Shown: positions 34,394-44,352, numbered from the stretch's first letter. The stretch is 64,000 nt of DNA from Aureispira anguillae (GCF_026000115.1 NZ_AP026867.1:2325501-2389500); one strand, 5' to 3'. Notes: generated by a model from the sequence alone, not told the origin. Numbers and translations: made by a program.

Positions 34394-35617
34394 TTAGTCA
34401 TGATCCGTATACGGTTTAACCTCATTGCTATGTTCTATCGTAGTATTTTCCGCCTCAATATGCGTCACTACAAATTCAACGCGTCGATTCAGTTGGCGAC
34501 CATCTGCATATTTATTGTTGGCAATTGGTTTGGTTTCTCCATAACCTATATACTTCATTCGTCCAGCATCAATTCCCTGTTCTACTAGATATTCGTAAAC
34601 CGATTTGGTGCGATTTTCTGACAAATTCTGATTGTAAGCATTATCTCCTCTACTATCGGTATGCCCATGAATTTCGATCTCCATAGATGGATATTCATTC
34701 ATCAAGTTAACCAACTCATTCAATTGCTCATGAGATTCAGATAACAAAGCCCACTTAGCCGTCTCAAAAAAGACACGATCTAATTTGATTACAGCTCCAA
34801 CTTCTGGTGCAGGAGCCATTGGCTCTGGCTCTGGTTCTGGTTCTGGCTCAGGTTCGGGTTCGGGCAATTCAACTGTTCGGCACAACATGACATCATCAAT
34901 AAGATAATAAGCATTATTAAAAGCCTTTTCATCTACTGTTGCTTGAATAGGGTCTTTGACCTCAACCATTTTGGTATCTTCATTCCCAAAGAAATTACCA
35001 ATACAGATATACTCTGATCGATTGGGTGAAATAAAGGTAAATGAAATTCGCTGCCATTCTCGTTTATCCTGATTGATTAGTTCGCCATAATTAAAATCTG
35101 GTTTAATGCTCGTTAATGGCTTCCATCCTTCTTCGCTCAAACGAGTTGGTGACAAAGCCACCCCAATATTATTAGAAACAAATTTGGATAACCTAGCTCG
35201 GCAGACCCAAAACTCACAATAATATTCATCTCCTTTTTTTAAAGCGCTTTTTAGCTTTATTTGAATATACTCCCGATAAGTATCATCTCGTTCCGACTCT
35301 GGATTATGCGTTAAAATACCCACCATTTTATAGCCAGAACGAGGTTTATCCAAGTCGATGCCATCTCTTTTGGCTCGTTTAATTTCTGAAGGAAGTGCTA
35401 TTTTTAGATCGGGTGTTGTTTGAGTAGGGCTTTTCCACCCAACGACATTATAGCGAAAAATCCCAGAGCCGTCAACATCTGATTCAGGCCGCCTCCCAAT
35501 CAATGCTTCAAAATCAGGATTGGGAATTAAATTCTCACCATGCCCTTCTGGTGGTTGAGCACTAAGATTAGTTCCTTGTAAAGCAAAAAAAACGAATAGT
35601 AATACAATTTTTTTCAT
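34394..35617 (-). CDS. OmpA-family outer-membrane protein with PEP-repeat linker
   Basis: This 407-residue protein has a signal peptide (KKIVLLFVFFALQGTNLSAQ). The N-terminal half (about 25-255) is a beta-rich, jelly-roll-like domain beginning NLIPNPDFEAL, common in Bacteroidota outer-membrane proteins. A linker of alternating Pro-Glu (coded by 34821-34865, six-base tandem units) leads to a C-terminal OmpA peptidoglycan-binding domain (about 275-395, GHTDSRGDNAYNQNLSENR and RRVEFVV). It would tether the outer membrane to the cell wall. The repeat tract may vary in length between strains. Confidence 0.88.
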   Translation of the reverse strand: MKKIVLLFVFFALQGTNLSAQPPEGHGENLIPNPDFEALIGRRPESDVDGSGIFRYNVVGWKSPTQTTPDLKIALPSEIKRAKRDGIDLDKPRSGYKMVGILTHNPESERDDTYREYIQIKLKSALKKGDEYYCEFWVCRARLSKFVSNNIGVALSPTRLSEEGWKPLTSIKPDFNYGELINQDKREWQRISFTFISPNRSEYICIGNFFGNEDTKMVEVKDPIQATVDEKAFNNAYYLIDDVMLCRTVELPEPEPEPEPEPEPEPMAPAPEVGAVIKLDRVFFETAKWALLSESHEQLNELVNLMNEYPSMEIEIHGHTDSRGDNAYNQNLSENRTKSVYEYLVEQGIDAGRMKYIGYGETKPIANNKYADGRQLNRRVEFVVTHIEAENTTIEHSNEVKPYTDHD

Positions 35618-35835
35618 ACTTAAGGTTGATAGTTTACAAAAATATGTGTTTCGATTTTAGCAGCTTATTGATTAACTCAATAATTTTCAACAAACTACAT
35701 AATGAAGTGTAATATCAAATACATTGCCATTCTTTTACCATAAATTTTATCCAGAAAGAACACTCCAGAGAGAAAAGATAGGTTTTCTACTACAAACATT
35801 CATTTGAGATAAAATTTACTATTTAAGGTACAATA

Positions 35836-36858
35836 TTAGTCGCAATTTTTAATACACTTTCCAGCTTTATTTATCGTGTACCACTTATTATTCTTAAAAA
35901 CTCTTGCTTCCCCATTTTTAAAAGGTTCTGTAAACAAAAAATCGCCTGCAATAACACGATTTCCCTTCGTATCAATATAATTCCACTTATCATTTTCTAC
36001 CTGTACATTTGCCAAGCCCTCACTAAATGCCTGACGGGTAGGATCTGGCTTAAAAAAGTTAACATTCGTATATTTAGGCTCAATCGCTATCTCTAATTCT
36101 AGGTTTAAAAAACCCCATTTTCCTTCTTCGCTCAAAAAAGCAGCTAGCCCATTGCTATAAGCCATTAATTCGATGTATTTGGGTTCTAACAATACATTGC
36201 CATTAACATCCATGATGCCCCTTAAACCAAGGTATTCATCATAAAACGTAATCCGTCCTTCTCGAACAATACCTATATCTCTAAATGCCAAAGGAATGGT
36301 CAATACCCCCGCTTCATTTATCAATCCAAATTTCCCATTTTTAGAAACTACAGCATATCCTTCAAAATATTCACCAAAACTATCGTATAGCGTTGTATCT
36401 GAATTTTCATGTTGATGGCAATAGGTTCTTCGAAAGCTATAATCGCCTTCTAAGTTTTTAATTTTTCGATTTTTTGCCACTAAAACATCTTCGTTTATTT
36501 CCCAAGTTTCTATATGCGTAAACGTTTCTTTTGAATCCCTTGAATTTGTTGCTACAATTCTCATTTCAGCTTGATTTCCTTCTAGAATTCCTTCTGCTAT
36601 AAGATTATAGACGGCTTGATTAGCTCTATATATTCTGACTCCCTCCCCCTTTATTTTATTGTTGTAAATACCAAGTTCTATGGCTTCTTCTACCCCATCT
36701 TTCGAGAGCTGAAAACAATACCCTACCGCAGTATCTAGCGTATGAGTAATTGGTCCTCCTCCATCATTTTGGGTAGCCCCCCCTGAACCTGTGTCGCTTG
36801 TACAGCTCCAAGAGGTCAAAAAAATAAGCGCATAGAATATATAGCAATTTGACTTCAT
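35836..36858 (-). CDS. WG-repeat lipoprotein
   Basis: This 340-residue lipoprotein (lipobox LTSWSCTSD) has about four WG beta-repeats in its C-terminal half: GKFGLINEAGVLTIP, RGIMDVNGNVLLEPKY, GKWGFLNLELEIAIEPKY and DKWNYIDTKGNRVI. The N-terminal part (about 40-150) is a separate beta-rich domain of unknown family. WG repeats are thought to be protein- or surface-binding. It lies upstream of the OmpA-type gene on the same strand but is separated by 218 bp. Confidence 0.8.
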   Translation of the reverse strand: MKSNCYIFYALIFLTSWSCTSDTGSGGATQNDGGGPITHTLDTAVGYCFQLSKDGVEEAIELGIYNNKIKGEGVRIYRANQAVYNLIAEGILEGNQAEMRIVATNSRDSKETFTHIETWEINEDVLVAKNRKIKNLEGDYSFRRTYCHQHENSDTTLYDSFGEYFEGYAVVSKNGKFGLINEAGVLTIPLAFRDIGIVREGRITFYDEYLGLRGIMDVNGNVLLEPKYIELMAYSNGLAAFLSEEGKWGFLNLELEIAIEPKYTNVNFFKPDPTRQAFSEGLANVQVENDKWNYIDTKGNRVIAGDFLFTEPFKNGEARVFKNNKWYTINKAGKCIKNCD

Positions 36859-37169
36859 TAAACGATTGTTTTAAGAATTAAAAAATAATAGCTAATTTGT
36901 GAATTATTATCTATATAAATAAGTTAATAAGAAGTAACCCTTTAAGGGTCTATTAAAAATAGACTTACTTATCCACTAAACTTTTCAACGATTTGAAGTT
37001 TTTTTGTCCCAATACTTCTAGACATTGGAACATCTTTAAGTTTTGATCTTAGACAACAAATAGAAGTGTTCTTCTCATCAAGATTCCTTCTTCGTTTCCG
37101 AGCTCAAAATGGGTCTTTTTATGACAAAAAAAAAATTAATTTAGGGTTAACTCACCCAATTTATTTAAG
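36859..37169. other. Intergenic region, no gene seen
   Basis: These AT-rich bases lie between the divergent WG-repeat and DUF4836 genes. I see no coding frame and no convincing RNA gene. A palindromic repeat element follows from 37170. Confidence 0.4.
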
Positions 37170-37329
37170 GAAGTTGTTTAAAAATGGAATTTTGTTGATA
37201 ATGAGTACTAATTTTTAGATAAACAAGGCAAAAATTTTCTTCATAGCAGCGCTATGGAGCAAATTTTTAACGCCGAGTAGCTAAAAATTAGCTTTCATTA
37301 GCGATGTAAGGCTATTCTTAAACAACTTC
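37170..37329. repeat. 160-bp concentric palindrome (MITE-like or structured RNA)
   Basis: Nested inverted repeats share one centre at about 37249.5. The outer ends GAAGTTGTTTAA (37170-37181) and TTAAACAACTTC (37318-37329) are perfect. An inner pair, CTAATTTTTAG and CTAAAAATTAG (37208-37218, 37281-37291), has the same centre. AAAAATTT/AAATTTTT and CATAGC/GCTATG lie further in, offset by one base. The whole unit could fold into one long hairpin. It carries no coding frame and sits 36 bp before the DUF4836 gene. Confidence 0.65.
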
Positions 37330-37365
37330 AAGATTATTAATACTAACCATAAATCTTAACAACTA

Positions 37366-39039
37366 ATGTTAAAAACAACCAAATTTCTTTCTGCAATTTT
37401 TGCATTTATTATTCTCTTTTCAATGAGTTCTTGTGGCGACAGTGCAAAAGTTGCAGGATCTTCGGACATATCCCAATCTATTCCCGCAGATGCAACAGCT
37501 GTTTTTTTGATGAATGCCAAACAACTCATGCAAAAAGCGGATTATGCAACCGTAAAAGAAACGGACTTTTTCAAAGATTGGATACAAGAAGTTGAAAAAC
37601 AATCGCCTGAAATGGTTCCATTTCTCAATGATCCTGAAGCAGCAGGTATTAGCTTGGCTGGCAACATGGGTTTTTATTTTTCTGTTCCTGAAGACTTTAT
37701 GAACAGTAGAAATATTGAGGTTGCTTTTATTCTTCCTGTTGCAGACAAAGCAAAAATGGATAAAGCTGTAAAAGTCGCACTTAAAGACAATAAAGAAGCT
37801 ACACCTGAAACAAAGGATGGTTACACGATTACCAAATTGAACAAACAAATGAGTATGGTGCAAAGCGACCATATTCTAGCATTTACGACGCTTAAAGATG
37901 AAACAAAAATCAATAATCTTGTCCACCCTTCTGGCGATAACATCCATACTAATGCCAGTTTTGCTAAGCACATGAAAGCAAACAAAGATGTTATGTTTTG
38001 GATGGGTGTAGATCCTCTTGTAACAGCAGCTTTGAATAGCCCATTTACCGCAATGACAATCCGAGGAGGCTTGGCAGGTGCACAGATTCCTGAAGAGGGC
38101 TTAAAAGGAAACTCTATGTCGCTTTTCTACGATTTTAAGCAAGGCGAAATGGAAATGGGAACTGCCTTTGATTTCAACGATATTCTAAAAGAAGAATTGG
38201 GCGATTTATTTCCGAACAAATTGAATATTGATTATTCTAATTATATCCCTTCTGATAATTTAGCAGCAGCGGCTACTTTTGGTGTGAACTCTGCTGGAGT
38301 ATTAAACTTTTTGACCAAACGTGGTTGGGATTTATATGCAGATTCATATTTATCAAAAGCTGGTTTGGACTTGGGCAAAATCAGAGATGGTATTACAGGT
38401 GATCTAGCAGTAGGCATCTATCCTCCTGCATCGCAAGCAACAGACCCAGGTTTGGTTGTTGCCATGGGTATCAAAGACAAAAAGTTTGTTGAAGGCTTAT
38501 TTGCACAAGCAGGTCCTTTCCTAAAAAAAGACGGAGACAAATATACATTTACGGGTGGTAGCAATATGATGGATCCTTCCGCTGCTCCAATGCAACTTTT
38601 TGCAGTCGTAAAAGATGATATTTTAGTGGTTTCCAACTCTAATGAGCAACTTGAAAAAGCACAAGCAGGAAATAGCAATAAAATTGTAAATGAAATTCAA
38701 GATGGTTGGATGGGTATTTATATGGATTATAATTTAATTAACGAAAATTATGATGTTATTGCCAACTACTTGCCAATAGACCCCAATAGCCTAGCCTTTT
38801 CAAAAATGATGAATGAGTACCAAAACGTTAGCACAGCAACGTTATTGGCAAAAGGAGATGTTATCAATGGTACAACTACTCTTAAAAACAAAAACGTTAA
38901 CAGTTTAAAAAGCTTGATTGAATCGTTTGATAAAATGTACAAGGATAGAGCAAAAATTCAGGAACAAATGGATCAACAAATGAAAGATGAATTTGAAGGT
39001 TTTGACGAAGAATTTGCTACCGAAAAAGAAAATACCTAG
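37366..39039 (+). CDS. DUF4836-family lipoprotein
   Basis: This 557-residue lipoprotein has a lipobox at FSMSSCGDS. It fits the DUF4836 family of Bacteroidota: DISQSIPADATAVFLMNAKQL at the start, repeated beta-alpha units such as DGYTITKLNKQMSMVQSDH, and a C-terminal ATLLAKGDVINGTTTL before an acidic, Gln/Glu-rich tail. The family is of unknown function and is presumed to sit in the outer membrane or periplasm. It is monocistronic, and a perfect 15-bp terminator follows. Confidence 0.8.
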   Translation: MLKTTKFLSAIFAFIILFSMSSCGDSAKVAGSSDISQSIPADATAVFLMNAKQLMQKADYATVKETDFFKDWIQEVEKQSPEMVPFLNDPEAAGISLAGNMGFYFSVPEDFMNSRNIEVAFILPVADKAKMDKAVKVALKDNKEATPETKDGYTITKLNKQMSMVQSDHILAFTTLKDETKINNLVHPSGDNIHTNASFAKHMKANKDVMFWMGVDPLVTAALNSPFTAMTIRGGLAGAQIPEEGLKGNSMSLFYDFKQGEMEMGTAFDFNDILKEELGDLFPNKLNIDYSNYIPSDNLAAAATFGVNSAGVLNFLTKRGWDLYADSYLSKAGLDLGKIRDGITGDLAVGIYPPASQATDPGLVVAMGIKDKKFVEGLFAQAGPFLKKDGDKYTFTGGSNMMDPSAAPMQLFAVVKDDILVVSNSNEQLEKAQAGNSNKIVNEIQDGWMGIYMDYNLINENYDVIANYLPIDPNSLAFSKMMNEYQNVSTATLLAKGDVINGTTTLKNKNVNSLKSLIESFDKMYKDRAKIQEQMDQQMKDEFEGFDEEFATEKENT

Positions 39040-39058
39040 AAAGTAATTAGCTTAGTAC

Positions 39059-39100
39059 AAAAGATGAGTTATCTTGGCAATCAGGATAACTCATCTTTTT
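39059..39100 (+). terminator. Intrinsic terminator after the DUF4836 gene
   Basis: AAAAGATGAGTTATC (39059-39073) pairs perfectly with GATAACTCATCTTTT (39085-39099) across an 11-nt loop, with a T-run at the 3' side of the stem. It lies 20 nt after the stop. Confidence 0.85.
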
Positions 39101-39130
39101 GTTAAAAACAAGTCTTTGGATTACAATTGC

Positions 39131-40246
39131 ATGAAAAAAATATACCTTACTGTTACCAATGATTTAACCTATGACCAACGAATGATTCGCATCGGAACTA
39201 GCCTTGCAACAGCAGGTTATGAGGTTTGGTTAATTGGTCGTCACCGTTCCAACTCCAAAGCCTTAAAACAGCAAGCGTTTCAACAAAAACGACTATCTTG
39301 TTTCTTTAACAAGGGAAAATTCTTTTATTTGGAGTACAATATTCGCCTTTTTTTCTTTTTGTTATGGAATCGTTTTGATGCTGTTTGCAGCATAGATTTA
39401 GATACAATTTTGGCGGGTTATTATGCAAGTAAACTCAAACGTAAAATCTGCATTTACGATGCTCATGAATATTTTACAGAAGTTCCTGAAGTAGTTCAAC
39501 GCCCAACTACCAAACGGATCTGGGAATGGGTCGCTCAACACACCATTCCTAAATTAGAACATGCCTATACTGTTTGTGAGAGTCTACAAAAAGTCTTTAA
39601 GGAACGATACCATACTAACTTTGAGGTCATTCGAAATGTTCCCTTCCAACAAAACAACAGTCCCCAACCACTTCCTTTTCAACAGCCGTTTATTTTATTG
39701 TATCAGGGCGTTCTAAATGACGGCCGTGGTTTAGAAGAGATGATTGCTGCCATGCAAGACCTTGAAGGGGTAGAATTTTGGCTGGCAGGAGAAGGAGATT
39801 GTTCCCAAGCACTTCGAGCACTCACCCAACAACTAGGGCTGAATAATCGGGTAAAGTTTTTGGGGTATGTCCAGCCACATGAATTAACTGAAATTACTAA
39901 AAAAGTACACCTTGGAATTAACTTATTGCAAAACAAAGGGCTTAATTATTATTACTCATTAGCCAATAAGTTTTTTGATTACATTCAAGCTCAAAAACCT
40001 TCTTTGAACATGAATTTTCCTGAGTATGCAACGATTATTCAGCGCTTTCCTGTTGGCTTACTCTTAGACAACTTAGAGCGTAAAACCATTGTTGAGTGTA
40101 TTCAGAACCTTGTTAATTCTCCAGATTTGTATTATGACTTGCAAGAACATTGCAAAATTGCCGCCCAAGAATTCATCTGGGAAAAAGAAGAACTAAAACT
40201 GATTCAGTTTTATCATAATATCTGGGCTTCAAATTCGCTAACCTAG
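39131..40246 (+). CDS. Glycosyltransferase, GT4/GT1-like (GT-B fold)
   Basis: This 371-residue cytoplasmic glycosyltransferase has an N-terminal donor/acceptor domain (YLTVTNDLTYDQRMIRIG, DAHEYFTEVPEV) and a C-terminal nucleotide-sugar domain (FILLYQGVLNDGRGLEEMI, EFWLAGEGDC, NNRVKFLGYVQPHEL, and LGINLLQNKGLNYYYSLANK with the usual Glu-box region modified). ATG 39131 follows the preceding terminator, so the upstream in-frame codon is rejected. The sugar and acceptor are not evident. It is a single gene, not part of a polysaccharide cluster here. Confidence 0.82.
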   Translation: MKKIYLTVTNDLTYDQRMIRIGTSLATAGYEVWLIGRHRSNSKALKQQAFQQKRLSCFFNKGKFFYLEYNIRLFFFLLWNRFDAVCSIDLDTILAGYYASKLKRKICIYDAHEYFTEVPEVVQRPTTKRIWEWVAQHTIPKLEHAYTVCESLQKVFKERYHTNFEVIRNVPFQQNNSPQPLPFQQPFILLYQGVLNDGRGLEEMIAAMQDLEGVEFWLAGEGDCSQALRALTQQLGLNNRVKFLGYVQPHELTEITKKVHLGINLLQNKGLNYYYSLANKFFDYIQAQKPSLNMNFPEYATIIQRFPVGLLLDNLERKTIVECIQNLVNSPDLYYDLQEHCKIAAQEFIWEKEELKLIQFYHNIWASNSLT

Positions 40247-40248
40247 AA

Positions 40249-40292
40249 AAAAAAATTGAAGATGATTCATTTGTTTCATCTTCAATTTTTTT
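40249..40292. terminator. Bidirectional intrinsic terminator, 17-bp perfect stem
   Basis: AAAAAAATTGAAGATGA (40249-40265) pairs perfectly with TCATCTTCAATTTTTTT (40276-40292). The A-run on one side and T-run on the other make it work in both directions between convergent genes. Confidence 0.88.
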
Positions 40293-40312
40293 AATCCGTA
40301 AAGTAGGTTTTA

Positions 40313-41932
40313 TCAACGCTTTTGTATTCTTTTACTACTTGTTTTTGTTTTTATATAATAAATACCTCTCCCTAAATTGGATAAATCCAAAATCGCTTTG
40401 GTTTTATTTTGTTCCAATAGGCTCACCAAAATCGTTACATCTTGCCCCAAAGCATTAAATAGTCTAATCTGACTTAGTTCCTCTACTTCTTTTGCCTTTA
40501 AAATCACTTGATCCGTAACTGGATTAGGATAAATACTTAATGCGCTTTTTTGTGCTTTCCCTGTTGTTACTGCTCTTATTTCAGAATAAGAGAACTCGCC
40601 ATCCAAATCAACTTGTTTCAATCGATAATAAGAGATTGGCAAAAGAGCTTGATAATCAAAAATTTTATAGTGTTGCAATTCCGTAGAATTTCCAGCACCA
40701 TCAACTTTCCCCAATACTTCCCAATCCAATCCATTTGGGGAACGCTCAATCATAAAATAATCAATATTAGTCTCTGAAACTGTTTCCCACTCAATTTGAA
40801 TGGTTTGATCAGCTATCTTTGTACAATCAAAATCACGTAATTCAGTCGGTAATAAAATACAAAGATCGTTTGCCATCATTTCGGTAGAAACCGTATAAAA
40901 AGTTGATGGAGCATTTTGGTTGTTGTATTCTGTGGCAATCCAATCTGCGGTTTCTTCTCTATTGGTAATTTTTACTTCATCAATATTCCCTATAAAATAA
41001 CTTCCTACTGCTCCGTTTCCGCCTCTCGCTCCAATTCTCAAATCTTGATCGTTTAACGTTAAGGGATTAGAACAATCTACAAAACTCTCTATAAACACAC
41101 CATTAACATAATGCTTTTGAAGACCACCAGCAAAGACAATAGTTACTTTGCTCCAAGTAGATAGCGGAACAATTCTAGTGCCAGCCCAACGCCAACAACT
41201 GGGTCGAGCTGCGGCTTGAAATGCTCCAGTATTATCTTGTAAGCCCATTTCGTAGGTGCTCTCCTTATTCAGAATCATTCCTCGGTCAGCTACCACATTA
41301 TAATTGGTGGGAAAAATCCACGCACTCATCGTTAACTCTACCAAATCCAAACTCGTTGTTCCAGATTCAGCAACATTTAAATATTGCCCCGAACCGCTAA
41401 AATTTCGAGCATCTCCTATTTTCCCTGCAACATTCGTTGTCAGATGGTTCGTGGCATCCATTCCATTAGAAGTTGCATCATCAAAATCGTTATTGGATAG
41501 ATGATATACTGCTGCAACATTTGCGCCCCAAATCGATTTGGTAGATGGATTGCTAGTAACGGCATTATTTCCATAATACATGTGAATTTCTGTATTCGCA
41601 CTTGCACTTAACGAAGGAATATTTACCCATGCAATATACTCCCCTGTTGCAGGATCATATTTTTCTATTTGATGATGAAGGCTTGTATTACAATCATCTA
41701 AAGTAAATGTTATGTCATATCCATTGGCATTTTCTACTTTTCCTCCATTGGCAACCAACCTCAAATCGGGGTCTGTAAAACTAACTAACAAAGGAAAGTT
41801 TGAGAGCGTAGAAGTTCCTGAAACTTGCGAAGATTGAATTTCTATTTGCTTGCCAAATCCATAATTGGTCGGTTGGGCTAAGGCAATAACGGTAAGGTGC
41901 ATCAAGCTAATGATGCCAATAAGTGGTTTCAT
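40313..41932 (-). CDS. DUF2341/LamG-like secreted protein with T9SS sorting domain
   Basis: This 539-residue secreted protein starts at ATG 41932 with a signal peptide (KPLIGIISLMHLTVIALAQ). A DUF2341 domain (about 30-130; FPLLVSFTDPDLRLVANGGK, ITFTLDDCNTSLHHQIEKYD) is followed by a concanavalin A/LamG-like domain (about 145-330; AVYHLSNNDFDDAT, LTMSAWIFPTNYNV, IGNIDEVKIT). Then come a fibronectin-like segment (IQIEWETVSETNIDYFMIER) and a T9SS type A sorting domain (SIYPNPVTDQ to the end). The layout fits a surface carbohydrate-binding or adhesive protein; no catalytic site is seen. Confidence 0.87.
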   Translation of the reverse strand: MKPLIGIISLMHLTVIALAQPTNYGFGKQIEIQSSQVSGTSTLSNFPLLVSFTDPDLRLVANGGKVENANGYDITFTLDDCNTSLHHQIEKYDPATGEYIAWVNIPSLSASANTEIHMYYGNNAVTSNPSTKSIWGANVAAVYHLSNNDFDDATSNGMDATNHLTTNVAGKIGDARNFSGSGQYLNVAESGTTSLDLVELTMSAWIFPTNYNVVADRGMILNKESTYEMGLQDNTGAFQAAARPSCWRWAGTRIVPLSTWSKVTIVFAGGLQKHYVNGVFIESFVDCSNPLTLNDQDLRIGARGGNGAVGSYFIGNIDEVKITNREETADWIATEYNNQNAPSTFYTVSTEMMANDLCILLPTELRDFDCTKIADQTIQIEWETVSETNIDYFMIERSPNGLDWEVLGKVDGAGNSTELQHYKIFDYQALLPISYYRLKQVDLDGEFSYSEIRAVTTGKAQKSALSIYPNPVTDQVILKAKEVEELSQIRLFNALGQDVTILVSLLEQNKTKAILDLSNLGRGIYYIKTKTSSKRIQKR

Positions 41933-41963
41933 TTTTAATTTATTTTCTATCAAAATTTGCTAA

Positions 41964-42001
41964 AAATCAATAATTTTTGTTTGGGGAAAAATTATTGATT
42001 T
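41964..42001. repeat. 15-bp perfect inverted repeat upstream of the DUF2341 gene
   Basis: AAATCAATAATTTTT (41964-41978) pairs perfectly with AAAAATTATTGATTT (41987-42001) across 8 nt. It lies 32 nt upstream of the minus-strand start codon, probably in the 5' leader, where it could act as a hairpin or operator. It is entirely AT-rich apart from one base pair and the loop. Confidence 0.5.
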
Positions 42002-42487
42002 ATGTATTAACTCAATAATAGGGCACAAAGGTAATAAAAGATTAACTATTTCACCAAACAGAAAAGTTATTTCAATAACAACTAAATATTTGGTTCCCAA
42101 GAATGTTATATACATAAAAAAAACAAACCATTCCCTTTCAGCCTTTATTCATTCTTTATCAAGCTTAAATAGTTTATGTTTTATTATAATATATTTTCAC
42201 TTTGTATAATCAACTCTTAATCAATAATAAAGTTTAACCATTTAGTTGCTTGTTTTTTATCTCTAAAAACCCATAAATCTGGTCTTAACTTTCCTCTTCC
42301 AGATACTTTCCTCTTGATAACAAACAACTCCATACTCCTTATAGTAAAACCTAATACACGCAGCCATACCTTGCTTTTTCATGAAAAAAGAAAAAAATTA
42401 GCAGACTACTCTTATCTTTATACCAAGTAACCATTGAACCATACGGCATAACTATTGCTCATCCTATATGAAAAAAACCTTAACGGT
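42002..42487. other. Intergenic region with a probable promoter for the first subtilase
   Basis: These 486 bases between divergent genes contain no convincing coding frame. TATCTTTA at 42413-42420 resembles the Bacteroidota -7 box and lies 68 nt before ATG 42488. No good -33 element was found at the expected spacing. Confidence 0.35.
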
Positions 42488-44146
42488 ATGAATCACATCA
42501 ATTGCCTTTTACTCCTTTTATTCAGCAATTTGACTTTTGCTCAACCCCAAGGTGACAAAGCCTCTTATAGCTTGCACTTGGTAGAATTAGTTGATAAAAA
42601 AGGGAGCTTATACAGTGTTTTTCATCCAGAAGAATACCTAACAGCAAAGGCTTTGGATCGGCGATTGAACCAAGGTATTTTAATTGATCAGTTAGACCTT
42701 CCCATTTCTCCAAATTATATTCAAAAAATTGTTCAGCTAGGAGCTCCTATTCAGGGAAAATCAAAATGGTTGAACGCTCTAGCCGTCCATACGGAAAGCA
42801 TCAAAACACTGAATAAAATTAAGAACTTGCCCTTTGTAAAATCTGTTCAACCGCTTGGTAAATTTCGCAATGCAAAACAAGGTAAACTGTACAGTAAACG
42901 CCCCCCTATAGATAGTTCCAACCATCAGGCGAATTATTATGGTCTTGCCGACCGTCAAATTGATATGCTCAAAGGAAAAGCCTTACATCAATTGGGATAT
43001 ACAGGCAAGGGGGTTCATGTTGCTATTGTGGATGGAGGTTTTAGAAATACCTATAGGATGACTGTATTTGATAGCTTATACCTAAAGGATAAGCTTTTGG
43101 GCACGCAAGATTTTGTAGATGGAGATGATTTTGTCTATGAGAGCAGTGTTCACGGTACCAATGTATTGTCTATTATGGCAGCTAATCGCCCCCATTTGAT
43201 GGTCGGAACAGCTCCTGATGCTTCTTATTATCTATTTAAAACAGAAGATGTAAGAGGAGAATACAAAGCCGAAGAATTTAATTGGGTCGTGGCTTTAGAG
43301 CATGCCGATAGTCTTGGAGTAGATGTGGTCAATTCATCCATGGGGTACAACCGCTTTAGAGATACGGCCATGTCTTACCAATACCATGATTTAGACGGAA
43401 AAACAACACTCATTACTCAAGGCGCTAACATTGCCACTGCCAAAGGAATTTTTATTGTTAATGCAGCAGGGAATCAAGGGCACAAGGATTGGCATTATTT
43501 AGCAGCTCCTGCTGATGCGCCAAATGTTTTTACGGTGGCTGCTGTTGATGAGCATCAAAAACGAGCGAACTTTAGTTCTTGGGGTCCTACTTATGATGGA
43601 CGGATTAAACCTGATGTTGCGGCACAAGGAAGTAATACCGCTTATGCTTCTATGATAAAATATGATGTAGGCTATGGGGACGGCACTTCTTATGCTTGTC
43701 CTGTAATAGCAGGGATGGTTGCCTCTTTAAAACAAGCATTTCCCACCTTAAACAATGCTATTATCCAACAGGCTATTCGAAACAATAGCCACCAAGCCAC
43801 TCGTCCAGACTCTTCTTTAGGTTATGGCATTCCCAATTTCTGGGACACTTATCTATCTCTATCTGATTCTAGCATCTTTATCCAAAAAACAGGTGCCCTA
43901 AATTGTTCAAAAAAAATCATCCGCACTGCTGCTCATGTTTATGTTGAAACAACCGAACAAGCAACCGTTCTAGAACTAACCCTTTACAATCTTTGGGGGC
44001 AGCAATTACACCAACACCACAAAGAACTTCCTGCTAATACGATTAATAAAGTATCTATTTCTAATTTTCAACAATATGGATCAGGAGTATATGCACTCAA
44101 AATAAAAATAGGCGACCAGACTCAATGGATTGAATTGGTTCGTTAG
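42488..44146 (+). CDS. Subtilisin-family (S8) serine protease, secreted
   Basis: This 552-residue secreted protease has a signal peptide (NHINCLLLLLFSNLTFAQ) and a roughly 130-residue propeptide-like N-terminal region (LVELVDKKGSLYSVFHPEEY). The S8 catalytic domain has an intact triad: D182 (VAIVDGGF), H222 (SSVHGTNV) and S401 (GTSYACPV), with an oxyanion NAAGN. The C-terminal 80 residues (TVLELTLYNLWGQQLHQ to the end) resemble a T9SS sorting domain. ATG 42488 is preferred over an ATG 33 nt upstream because it starts the signal peptide. A close paralogue follows 206 bp downstream. Confidence 0.88.
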   Translation: MNHINCLLLLLFSNLTFAQPQGDKASYSLHLVELVDKKGSLYSVFHPEEYLTAKALDRRLNQGILIDQLDLPISPNYIQKIVQLGAPIQGKSKWLNALAVHTESIKTLNKIKNLPFVKSVQPLGKFRNAKQGKLYSKRPPIDSSNHQANYYGLADRQIDMLKGKALHQLGYTGKGVHVAIVDGGFRNTYRMTVFDSLYLKDKLLGTQDFVDGDDFVYESSVHGTNVLSIMAANRPHLMVGTAPDASYYLFKTEDVRGEYKAEEFNWVVALEHADSLGVDVVNSSMGYNRFRDTAMSYQYHDLDGKTTLITQGANIATAKGIFIVNAAGNQGHKDWHYLAAPADAPNVFTVAAVDEHQKRANFSSWGPTYDGRIKPDVAAQGSNTAYASMIKYDVGYGDGTSYACPVIAGMVASLKQAFPTLNNAIIQQAIRNNSHQATRPDSSLGYGIPNFWDTYLSLSDSSIFIQKTGALNCSKKIIRTAAHVYVETTEQATVLELTLYNLWGQQLHQHHKELPANTINKVSISNFQQYGSGVYALKIKIGDQTQWIELVR

Positions 44147-44352
44147 TTGATTCGTCGAGCCAACGATACTATATTTCTAAATATTTGTTACTTTGGGAGA
44201 TTTCATCTTATAATCATAAAAAGTCATGTTCAAAAAGTTATATTTGTAAGGTAGCTTGCAATTCTCTCCCATAAAATTTTAGCGCACTCTTTAGCTGTAA
44301 TTTGGGGTATTTCCCTACAAGATTATCTACAAAAACTTTCAAAAATAACGGA

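Noticed and set aside
35671-35684. ATTAACTCAATAAT repeated at 42006-42019, upstream of two minus-strand genes
   Set aside because: The 14-mer has only two non-AT bases and such matches are expected by chance in AT-rich DNA of this size.
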